NCBI RefSeq assembly: GCF_003570715.1
Contig: NZ_QXXQ01000003.1
Coordinates: forward strand, 124,001-188,000
Reading direction: 5' to 3'
Source: Gemmobacter lutimaris
Lineage (GTDB): Bacteria; Pseudomonadota; Alphaproteobacteria; Rhodobacterales; Rhodobacteraceae
DNA length: 64,000 nt
Made by a program: the position numbers and the translations under genes. The notes beneath the pieces are model-generated. The model was not told the origin of the DNA and searched no databases. It worked only from the letters and a program-made list of their open reading frames with translations. Below are positions 57,397 to 64,000 of the stretch, piece by piece (position 1 is the stretch's first letter; each line of letters begins with the position of its first letter).

Positions 57397-58329
57397 TCAG
57401 AGCACGATGCCCAGTCGGAACGGGTCGTCCACCTGAAAGATCAGCCGGCTTTCCGCCATCACATAGGCGCTGCCGGTGATCGAGGGGATGATTCCGCCAT
57501 TCGGCCCCTTGCGCCAGGACAGCCGGTAGGTGCTGCCGATGATGCTTTCCTGCACGATCTCAGTGCCTTCGGCCAGCCGTCCGGCGGCGGCAAGACAGGC
57601 CAGCCGGGCCGAACTGCCGGTGCCGCAGGGCGAGCGGTCATAGGCGTCATCGGGGCACAGCACGAAGTTGCGGCTGTGGCCTTCCGGCGTTTCGGCGGGG
57701 CCGTAGAAGATCACATGATCGACCGGCATACCGGGCGCGCAGGTGATCCCCGCCGCCTGAAGCGCCTCGCGCACCGCTATGGTGACCTCGCTCAACTGAC
57801 GGATGTTCGAGGCGGTGACCGGGATCGGGCTGGGATCGACAATGAAGAAGCCGTTGCCGCCATAGGCCAGATCGCCGGTGACGGTGCCGACGCCCGCGAC
57901 CTCGACCGAAACGCCGCTGCGGGTGCGGCGGCTTTCGACATTCGTCACCCGAACCGTGTTCGGGTCCAGCAGATCGACTGTCACAACCCCGACCGGCGTT
58001 TCGATCCGGTGCTGGCCGATGCCGATGCGGCCCAGATGGGCCAGCGTCACTGCCAGCCCGATGGTGCCATGGCCGCACATGCCCAGAACCGCCTCGGCGT
58101 CGAAGTAGATCACCCCGGTCACGCAGGTCGGATCGACCGGCGGAACCAGCAGGGCACAGACCATGGCGGGCTGCCCGCGCGGTTCAAGAATGACCGAGCG
58201 GTAGAAATCCCGGTATTCCGTTGCAAGCCGCGCCGCCCGTTCGGCCAGAGGCCCGGTTCCGAGATCGGGACCGCCATCAAGGATCACCCGTGTCGGCTCT
58301 CCGCCGGTATGGCTGTCGATCACATGCAT
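57397..58329 (-). CDS. lhpA: 4-hydroxyproline 2-epimerase
   Basis: Proline racemase-superfamily epimerase of 310 residues that turns trans-4-hydroxy-L-proline into cis-4-hydroxy-D-proline. The catalytic cysteine pair is intact: Cys85 in MCGHGTIG and Cys235 in DRSPCGTGSS. Begins MHVIDSHTGGEPTRVILDGG, classic for the family. Overlaps the downstream end of the dihydrodipicolinate-synthase-like gene by 10 nt and heads to the dehydrogenase. Confidence 0.92.
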   Translation of the reverse strand: MHVIDSHTGGEPTRVILDGGPDLGTGPLAERAARLATEYRDFYRSVILEPRGQPAMVCALLVPPVDPTCVTGVIYFDAEAVLGMCGHGTIGLAVTLAHLGRIGIGQHRIETPVGVVTVDLLDPNTVRVTNVESRRTRSGVSVEVAGVGTVTGDLAYGGNGFFIVDPSPIPVTASNIRQLSEVTIAVREALQAAGITCAPGMPVDHVIFYGPAETPEGHSRNFVLCPDDAYDRSPCGTGSSARLACLAAAGRLAEGTEIVQESIIGSTYRLSWRKGPNGGIIPSITGSAYVMAESRLIFQVDDPFRLGIVL

Positions 58330-59279
58330 TCAGCGATCACCCCGCCCTGACGCGACCATGCGGCGAACCACTTGTTGAACTGGTGGAACTGCGCTTCGCA
58401 GAATTTGGCCTGCGAGGGCGACAGCGCATCGGTTTCATTGATATTGAGCGCATATTCGCTTTCGCCCTTCAGCACCATGAGATGCTTGAAGTAAAGCACG
58501 AGATCGACGCCCTCGTCGAACTTGGCCAGCACCGAAAATGCTTCGGCCAGTTCGCGCGCGCGCAGGTCGGCTTCGGGGCAGCCCTCGGCGGCGCGACGTG
58601 ACAGCGCGACCTGAAGCAGCGATTCCTTCGGGAAGATCGTGCCGATGCCGGTGATCGCGCCCACCGCGCCGCATTTGACGAAACCGTGGTAGACCTCGGT
58701 ATCCACGCCCACCATCAGGATCACCTCGTCATCCTGCGAGGTGATATGTTCCGCCGCATAGCTCAGATCCGCCTTGCCGCCGAATTCCTTGAAACCGATC
58801 AGGTTCCTGTGCTCGGCACGCAGGGCGAAGAACAGGTCTGCCTTGGTTGAATAGCCGTAGTAGGGGCTGTTGTAGATGATGGCGGGCACATCCGGCGCCG
58901 CGTCGAGGATCGCCTTGAAATGGTTACGCTGTGCGGCGACTGAAAGCCCGCGCGACAGCACCCGCGGAATGACCATCAGACCGGCGGCGCCGATCTTCTG
59001 GGCATGGGCGGCATGGGCCACGGCGGATCTGGTGTTGATGGCGCCGGTGCCGACGACGACCGGCACCCCGGCCTTCGTCAGACGTTCCACGCCTTCCATG
59101 CGCTGTTCGTCGGTCAGCAGTGGCCAGTCGCCGCATGACCCGCAATAGACCACGCCGGACATGCCGGCCGCCATCATCTCTTGTCCCTTGCGCACAAGTG
59201 CGTCGAAATCGGGCTGACGGTCTGCGGTGCAGGGCGTCAGCAATGCGGGGATCGTGCCAAGAAATACATCTTTCTTCAT
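58320..59279 (-). CDS. Dihydrodipicolinate synthase-like pyrroline-4-hydroxy-2-carboxylate deaminase
   Basis: TIM-barrel enzyme of 319 residues with the Schiff-base lysine Lys164 in NLIGFKEFGGKADL and GxxxE-type MSGVVYCGSCGDWPLLTDEQ loop. In this family, the hydroxyproline-locus member opens 1-pyrroline-4-hydroxy-2-carboxylate to 2-oxoglutarate semialdehyde. The next dehydrogenase, for the semialdehyde, is not in this window. Stop overlaps the epimerase start by 10 nt, suggesting coupling. Confidence 0.85.
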   Translation of the reverse strand: MKKDVFLGTIPALLTPCTADRQPDFDALVRKGQEMMAAGMSGVVYCGSCGDWPLLTDEQRMEGVERLTKAGVPVVVGTGAINTRSAVAHAAHAQKIGAAGLMVIPRVLSRGLSVAAQRNHFKAILDAAPDVPAIIYNSPYYGYSTKADLFFALRAEHRNLIGFKEFGGKADLSYAAEHITSQDDEVILMVGVDTEVYHGFVKCGAVGAITGIGTIFPKESLLQVALSRRAAEGCPEADLRARELAEAFSVLAKFDEGVDLVLYFKHLMVLKGESEYALNINETDALSPSQAKFCEAQFHQFNKWFAAWSRQGGVIAECM

Positions 59280-59324
59280 CGGAGGCTCCGTTGGTTCGTG
59301 GGAAGGGCAGGGGGAACCCCCGCG

Positions 59325-61013
59325 TCAGATTGTGGCTTGCGTCATCCAGCCGGGGGGCAGGGCAGGGGCCAGCCCGCTGCGTGCCGTTTCGGCGCATTGG
59401 GCAAGCGCACCAAAGCGGATGCTGCGATTGCTCAGCCCCGGTGCGTAATGGGCGTATTTGCCGGAATTGGTCATCAGCACCTTTGCCTGTGGCGGAAAGA
59501 CCGGCTCCGAGATCGAGCACCAGCACAGATCGGGAATGATCCTGACGCCTGCGGCTTCCAGCCGGGCCTGGACGCCGTTCCGCCCGATCGCCGCAAGTGT
59601 GTCGCGGCCAAGCGTGATGATCGTGGTGACTTCGGGATGCACGCGGCTTCCCGCCATCAGATCGGCGAAAAGCGCACATTCGTCCGCCGAGAAATGCGGG
59701 CTGCCAAGCGCGACCAGATCGACCTGCGCCGGACCGCGATTGAAGTCCTGCCAGAGCCGGGCGAAATCGGCAGGGCCAAGCGTCACGGTGTCGGCCTCGG
59801 GCGCGGGGGGCAGGCCTGCCTCGGGCGTGAGGCCTGCGACATGCAGCATCGGCGCGGCTGAGGTCGTCCCGAAGGCGGCGCAAAGCGCCTTCAGATCATC
59901 CTGTGACGGGTGCGCGTGCTCCAGTCCCCGGATCAGCGGAATACGGTCTGGTGCCGCCTGACCCACCAGCCAGCCCAAAATGGGCCAGAAGGCATCGTCG
60001 GCCCCGTCCGGCAGGGCCACATCAATGATCCGGCGCGGCGCGCGGTTTTCCGGCAGGTAAACCCCGGCAAGCGCGGTGCGCCCGGTCAAAGCGATGCAGA
60101 GATCCATGAAATCGGCGTGTTTCACCGTGCGCGCGCCCAGCACGCTGTTGGCATAGATCACCGCATTGCTTTCGGCCCATGCGATGTCTTCGCCCGTGCC
60201 GGGGCAATCCTTCAGCAGATAGGGCGCGCAGGTGAAGCTGGGCTTCGCGCCCATCTCGACATAGGCATCGGCCAGCCCCGCAGCCGGAGTGCCGAAGGCA
60301 GGGGCGACGCCCTGCGCGCGCCAGTTGGCGTGATCCACCGAAATGGCGTTCATCGTGGTCGGCACGCGCACCCTTGCGCCCTTGTCGGCCATGCTGCGGG
60401 CAAAGGTCAGGAAGGCCGGGCTGGCATAGATGCAGCCGTCGATATGCACGCGGCTGACATCGGTCAGGCGCGGAGCGCCCTGCGCGCGGGCCATGGTGAC
60501 GATGATCTCCATCGCAAGCTGCGCCGCCGCGCCTTGCTGGCCGTCAAGGAAGGACCGGTCGGCTGCCGTCAGCTCCAGGTCCCGGTCTCCGGCGGGGACA
60601 AGCGGCAGGGTCAGCGCCCCGGCAGTCAACGCGTCGGGGGTGATTCTGGCGGCGGTTTCGTGGGCCAGCGCATCATATTCGGCGGCCGTCAGGCGCAGCA
60701 CCGCGATGTCATGCCCGAACAGCCGCCCGGCCACCAGCGCGCCCAGCGTCAGGATGTCTTCGCCCTCGCGGAAGATCAGGGCGCGCGGGGCATTGCCCGC
60801 GAAGGCCAGACCCAGCAGCACGCCGCTGCCGGTGCACGACCCCCGACTGGTCGGCATCATCACGATCTGACCGGCCAGCGAGTGCCCGCGTTGGGGGTGC
60901 AGCGCGTCGATGATCTCGCCCGTGGACGGGTTCACGCCGCCCCAGACGCTCAGCCCCTCGTCGCAGACGAGGAGCGGCCCCTGAACCGATGCGGAAACGA
61001 TCATGGTTGCCAT
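59325..61013 (-). CDS. Aconitase X-type cis-3-hydroxy-L-proline dehydratase
   Basis: Fused large-plus-small AcnX protein of 562 residues. N-terminal swivelling (small-subunit-like) domain LVCDEGLSVWGGVNPSTG and MMPTSRGSCTGSGVLL, then a large domain with HIDGCIYASPAF, KPSFTCAPYLLKDCP and FMDLCIALTGR, candidate iron-sulfur ligands. Such AcnX in hydroxyproline loci dehydrates cis-3-hydroxy-L-proline to pyrroline-2-carboxylate. A GAGG site precedes the start. Divergent from the XRE regulator. Confidence 0.85.
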   Translation of the reverse strand: MATMIVSASVQGPLLVCDEGLSVWGGVNPSTGEIIDALHPQRGHSLAGQIVMMPTSRGSCTGSGVLLGLAFAGNAPRALIFREGEDILTLGALVAGRLFGHDIAVLRLTAAEYDALAHETAARITPDALTAGALTLPLVPAGDRDLELTAADRSFLDGQQGAAAQLAMEIIVTMARAQGAPRLTDVSRVHIDGCIYASPAFLTFARSMADKGARVRVPTTMNAISVDHANWRAQGVAPAFGTPAAGLADAYVEMGAKPSFTCAPYLLKDCPGTGEDIAWAESNAVIYANSVLGARTVKHADFMDLCIALTGRTALAGVYLPENRAPRRIIDVALPDGADDAFWPILGWLVGQAAPDRIPLIRGLEHAHPSQDDLKALCAAFGTTSAAPMLHVAGLTPEAGLPPAPEADTVTLGPADFARLWQDFNRGPAQVDLVALGSPHFSADECALFADLMAGSRVHPEVTTIITLGRDTLAAIGRNGVQARLEAAGVRIIPDLCWCSISEPVFPPQAKVLMTNSGKYAHYAPGLSNRSIRFGALAQCAETARSGLAPALPPGWMTQATI

Positions 61014-61109
61014 GGTTTACCTCGTTGTCCGTCGAAGAGCCGCCGTTTCGGTCATTTCACGCGGAACGGTATCGAAAGGGCCGACTTTGGGATTCTCTTT
61101 TCTGTTGGC

Positions 61110-61122
61110 AGATTGCTAATCT
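61110..61122. promoter_or_regulatory. Candidate operator between AcnX and XRE-cupin genes
   Basis: AGATT and AATCT arms around GCT form a short perfect dyad within the 164-nt divergent gap, likely bound by the XRE-cupin regulator; weak on its own. Confidence 0.3.
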
Positions 61123-61177
61123 TGCAGTCGCCACGAAAATATGCTTAAACGATCACAACTGGTAAGAAAAGAAAAAT

Positions 61178-61825
61178 ATGACGCAAACGGAAAAATCCTT
61201 GGACGGTGCCGAAGCCGATCCGGCAGGAGACGCCTGGGAGGCCGAGCGCCTGCAACTGCGGTCCGATCTGGGGAACCGGATGAAATCCGTGCGGCAGGCC
61301 TGTGGCCTGACCCTTGAGGCGGCGGCGCAGCGGACAGGTCTTGCCGTATCGACGATCCACAAGATCGAAAACGGCCGCGTCTCGCCAAGCTACGAAAACC
61401 TTGTCCGCATCGCGCGGGCCTATGACATCGGGATGGAGCGGCTGTTCTCGTCGGATCACGAGGCGCATCAGACGACCCGCATGACGGTGACCAAGGCGGG
61501 GCAGGGGCGCAAGGTGCGTTCGAAGAACTTCGAATACGAGGTGCTTTGCAACGCGCTGGCCGAGAAAAAGATCATCCCCCTTGTGACCCGTGTCGAGAAA
61601 CGCGCGCCGCTGAGACCGTCCGAGCTTGAGGCGCATGATGGCGAGGAAACGCTGTATGTGCTGTCCGGCCGGATCGAACTGGTGGTGGAGCATTACCAGC
61701 CCGTCGTGCTGGAACCGGGCGACTGCGCCTATTTCGACAGCACGTTGAAGCACGGCTTGCGCGCCCTCGACGATGACGAGGCCCGCGTATTCTGGGCCTG
61801 CACCTATATCGACGTGGACAGGTAG
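61178..61825 (+). CDS. XRE-family regulator with C-terminal cupin domain
   Basis: Regulator of 215 residues. Helix-turn-helix at about 30-90 (MKSVRQACGLTLEAAAQRTG, then LAVSTIHKIENGRVSPSYEN), and cupin fold in the last 90 residues (HDGEETLYVLSGRIELVVEH and LEPGDCAYFDSTLKHGLRAL). Start ATG at 61178. First of two plus-strand genes, followed by the reductase; divergent from the AcnX gene. Effector probably a hydroxyproline-pathway compound. Confidence 0.9.
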   Translation: MTQTEKSLDGAEADPAGDAWEAERLQLRSDLGNRMKSVRQACGLTLEAAAQRTGLAVSTIHKIENGRVSPSYENLVRIARAYDIGMERLFSSDHEAHQTTRMTVTKAGQGRKVRSKNFEYEVLCNALAEKKIIPLVTRVEKRAPLRPSELEAHDGEETLYVLSGRIELVVEHYQPVVLEPGDCAYFDSTLKHGLRALDDDEARVFWACTYIDVDR

Positions 61826-61880
61826 GCGCAGGACGCCCGGTCTGCCCACCCCCTGCCTTTCTGAAGGAGACTGCCCAAGC

Positions 61881-62918
61881 ATGGCCGAGCCAAACATCCT
61901 GTCCTGCGATGCGCTGCTGACGCGCGTCGAAACCATCTTCACCCGTGCCGGTGTGCGCCGCGAAAGCGCCGAGGCCGTGGCCCGCGTGATCGTTGCGGGC
62001 GAACGGGACAATTGCAAATCGCACGGCATTTACCGGATCGAGGGCTGCCTGCGGGTTCTGGCTGCGGGCAAGGTCGTGCCTGATGCGGTGCCGGAGCTGC
62101 ATGATGCCGGGAAATCCGTGATCGAGGTGGATGCAAAGGGTGGATTTTCCAACCCCGCGTTTTATACCGCCCGCGCAGCGCTGGCGGCCCGTGCCCGCGA
62201 AACCGGCCTTGCGGCGCTGGTGATCCGCGACTGTCTGCATTTCTCGGCGCTGTGGCATGATGTCGAGGCGCTGGCCGAGGACGGGCTTGCCTCGCTGTCG
62301 ATGTGCCCGAGCTATTCTTTCGTGGCACCCGCTGGCGGGAAGGAGCCGCTTCTGGGCACCAATCCGCTGGCCTTTGGCTGGCCGCGCAAGGGCGCGCATC
62401 CCTATGTCTTCGACTTTGCGACCAGCGTTGCCGCGCGGGGCGAGATCGAATTGCACCGCCGCGCGGGCAAGCCGATCCCTGAAGGCTGGGCCGTTGACCG
62501 CGACGGTAAGCCGACCACCGACCCGGAGGCGGCGCTGGACGGTGCGATGCTGACTTTCGGAGGCCATAAGGGGTCTGCCATATCGACCATGGTCGAACTG
62601 CTGTCGGGTGCGATGCTGGGAGAGTTCATGAGCAAGGAAGCACTGGATTTCATGGGCGGCACCGACCTACTGCCGCGTCATGGCGCGCTAGTGATCGCAC
62701 TGGACCCGCAGGTCTTCGCCGCCCGCAGTGGCCGTGACCCGATTGCCGAGGGCGAGAAGCTGCTGACCGCCATCGGGGCGCAGGGCGCGCGCCTGCCGTC
62801 CGAACGCCGATTTGCCGCACGCGACAGGGCCCTGCGCGACGGCATTACGCTCAGCGACACCGAACTGGCGCAGCTTGACCGTTTCGAGGCCATGGGCCTT
62901 GCGGCTGTCGCCGCCTGA
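61881..62918 (+). CDS. Ldh-family (malate/lactate-like) oxidoreductase, probable 1-pyrroline-2-carboxylate reductase
   Basis: NAD(P)H-dependent reductase of 345 residues. The family's catalytic His lies in KSHGIYRIEG; other conserved parts are GFSNPAFYTARAALAARARE and PLLGTNPLAFGWPRKGAHPY. In hydroxyproline loci this enzyme reduces pyrroline-2-carboxylate, the product of the cis- and trans-3-hydroxyproline dehydratases, to L-proline. AAGGAGA precedes the ATG at 61881. Follows the XRE-cupin gene by 55 nt. Confidence 0.88.
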   Translation: MAEPNILSCDALLTRVETIFTRAGVRRESAEAVARVIVAGERDNCKSHGIYRIEGCLRVLAAGKVVPDAVPELHDAGKSVIEVDAKGGFSNPAFYTARAALAARARETGLAALVIRDCLHFSALWHDVEALAEDGLASLSMCPSYSFVAPAGGKEPLLGTNPLAFGWPRKGAHPYVFDFATSVAARGEIELHRRAGKPIPEGWAVDRDGKPTTDPEAALDGAMLTFGGHKGSAISTMVELLSGAMLGEFMSKEALDFMGGTDLLPRHGALVIALDPQVFAARSGRDPIAEGEKLLTAIGAQGARLPSERRFAARDRALRDGITLSDTELAQLDRFEAMGLAAVAA

Positions 62919-62988
62919 GCGATCAGGCCGGAATTGCGAAAGGCGCGAGGGTAGCCCACGCGCCTTTTTCCTGTTTTGAAGAAGGGGT

Positions 62989-63711
62989 TCAGCGCACGCT
63001 GGCCAGAAAGGCTCGCGTTTCCAGGTGCTGCGGATCGCCGAAAATCTGTTCCGGCGCCCCGATTTCGGCCATGATCCCCTTGTGGAAATAGGCCACGCGG
63101 TCTGACACGTCGCGGGCAAAGGCCATTTCATGCGTCACACAGATCATGGTCATACCTTCCTCGGCCAGCATCTTCAGCGTCTCCAGCACCTCACCCACAA
63201 GCTGCGGGTCCAGCGCCGAGGTGACCTCGTCGAACAGCATGTAATCCGGCGACATGGCCAGCGCGCGGGCAATCGCCATGCGCTGCTGCTGCCCGCCTGA
63301 CAGGCGCGAGGGGAAGGTGGACAGCTTGTCGCCCAGCCCGACGTGGCGCAACTGCTTTTCCGCAATCGCCTCGGCTTCCGCCTTGTCGATCCCCAGCACC
63401 TTGCGCGGTGCCAGCGTCACGTTTTCCAAGACGGTCAGATGCGGAAAGGCGTTCCATTGCTGGAACACGATCCCGATCTTCTGGCGCAGCCTGTTCAGGT
63501 CGGTCGTGCGGGCGTGAACCTCGGTGCCATCCACAAGGATACGGCCGGAATCAATGGGCTCCAACCCGTTGATGCAGGTCAGCAGCGTCGATTTCCCCGA
63601 CCCCGAGCCCCCGATTACGGTGACAACCTCGCCCTTTTCCACCGTCAGGTCGATGCCCTTGAGAACCTTGAGCGGACCAAAGGATTTGTGGACGTTCTGG
63701 ATCTCAATCAT
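62989..63711 (-). CDS. Amino acid ABC transporter ATP-binding protein
   Basis: ATPase of 240 residues of the polar amino acid (GlnQ/HisP-like) class. Walker [14 protein letters not shown], signature [16 protein letters not shown] and Walker B YMLFDEVTSALD (with Glu) are intact. MIEIQNVHKSFGPLKVLKGI at the start supports ATG 63711. Overlaps the permease gene upstream. Its substrate is probably hydroxyproline or proline, given the neighbouring enzymes. Confidence 0.93.
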   Translation of the reverse strand: MIEIQNVHKSFGPLKVLKGIDLTVEKGEVVTVIGGSGSGKSTLLTCINGLEPIDSGRILVDGTEVHARTTDLNRLRQKIGIVFQQWNAFPHLTVLENVTLAPRKVLGIDKAEAEAIAEKQLRHVGLGDKLSTFPSRLSGGQQQRMAIARALAMSPDYMLFDEVTSALDPQLVGEVLETLKMLAEEGMTMICVTHEMAFARDVSDRVAYFHKGIMAEIGAPEQIFGDPQHLETRAFLASVR

Positions 63712-64000
63712 GGGACCACCTTTTTTCAAGATACCCGCCGAAACGGGCCAGCGGGAAGCTGATGAGGAAGTAGAAGGCACCGCAGATCAGCAGCAGAAAA
63801 AGCGGCTCTTGCAGGCGGGTGATCAGGATCTGGGTGGATTTCAGCAATTCGGTCACCTGCACCACATAGACCAGCGCGGAATCCTTCATCACGCCAAGCG
63901 CAAGCCCGATCCACGACGGGAGCGCGATCCGCGTCGCCAGCGGGGCCACGATATAGCGCATGTCCTGCATCCAGCTCATGCCCAGCGACCGCGCCGCGCG
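63704..64000 (-). CDS. Amino acid ABC transporter permease (5' part outside window)
   Basis: C-terminal part of a His/Glu-type permease reading leftwards; the upstream half is beyond the right edge. The EAA loop RAARSLGMSWMQDMRYIVAP is visible, then a span and the last span FLLLICGAFYFLISFPLAR. Its stop overlaps the ATP-binding gene by 8 nt, consistent with one importer operon. Confidence 0.88.
   Translation of the reverse strand, partial: RAARSLGMSWMQDMRYIVAPLATRIALPSWIGLALGVMKDSALVYVVQVTELLKSTQILITRLQEPLFLLLICGAFYFLISFPLARFGGYLEKRWSHD

Overview
The window is about 64 kb of GC-rich chromosomal DNA, densely packed with short-spaced, often overlapping genes. Gene content and protein style point to an alphaproteobacterium of the Rhodobacteraceae (Rhodobacter/Gemmobacter/Paracoccus-like). 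Evidence includes a linked leuC/leuD/leuB locus, paired serC-serA, an alphaproteobacterial-type phn cluster, a hydroxyproline locus and GC-rich hairpin repeats. Species is not resolvable. No CRISPR array, rRNA operon, complete insertion sequence or prophage was seen. One tRNA gene (Pro, CGG) is present.

Layout. 1-4.1 kb: a minus-strand run (thioesterase, UMF1-type MFS, MepA, phytase-like esterase) followed by a truncated queuosine-precursor transporter. 4.2-7.3 kb: YggT, RecQ, YaaA. 7.3-17.5 kb: a soluble hybrid histidine kinase diverging from an alpha-2-macroglobulin/PBP1C pair. 17.5-26.8 kb: thiolase, MFS, a newly noted 55-residue ORF, a metallophosphatase, serA-serC with a structured leader, an RTX protein and a periplasmic hypothetical.

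26.9-43.9 kb is the most notable region, a phosphorus-scavenging locus. PhnC-D-E-E importer genes and a hexapeptide acetyltransferase read rightwards. A complete C-P lyase core (phnG-H-I-J-K-L) with phnN and phnM reads leftwards and contains a CorA-family cation channel. A DUF1045 2H phosphoesterase takes the place expected for PhnP. Lodged between importer and core is a four-gene set resembling the PlcP/glycosyltransferase lipid-remodelling system used under phosphate starvation (PlcP-like phosphoesterase, GT21 and GT2 glycosyltransferases, DedA protein). A PhnF repressor gene diverges from phnG across a perfect palindrome, and Pho-box-like sequences lie in four promoter regions.

43.9-52.8 kb: rlmH-rsfS, an MscS channel, then leuC, leuD and leuB. 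leuC and leuD are split by a low-GC DUF3800 gene, which looks acquired. 52.9-64 kb: an EamA exporter, tRNA-Pro, then a hydroxyproline catabolic locus whose genes could handle trans-4-, trans-3- and cis-3-hydroxy-L-proline. It has a GntR and an XRE-cupin regulator, and ends with the start of an amino-acid ABC transporter.
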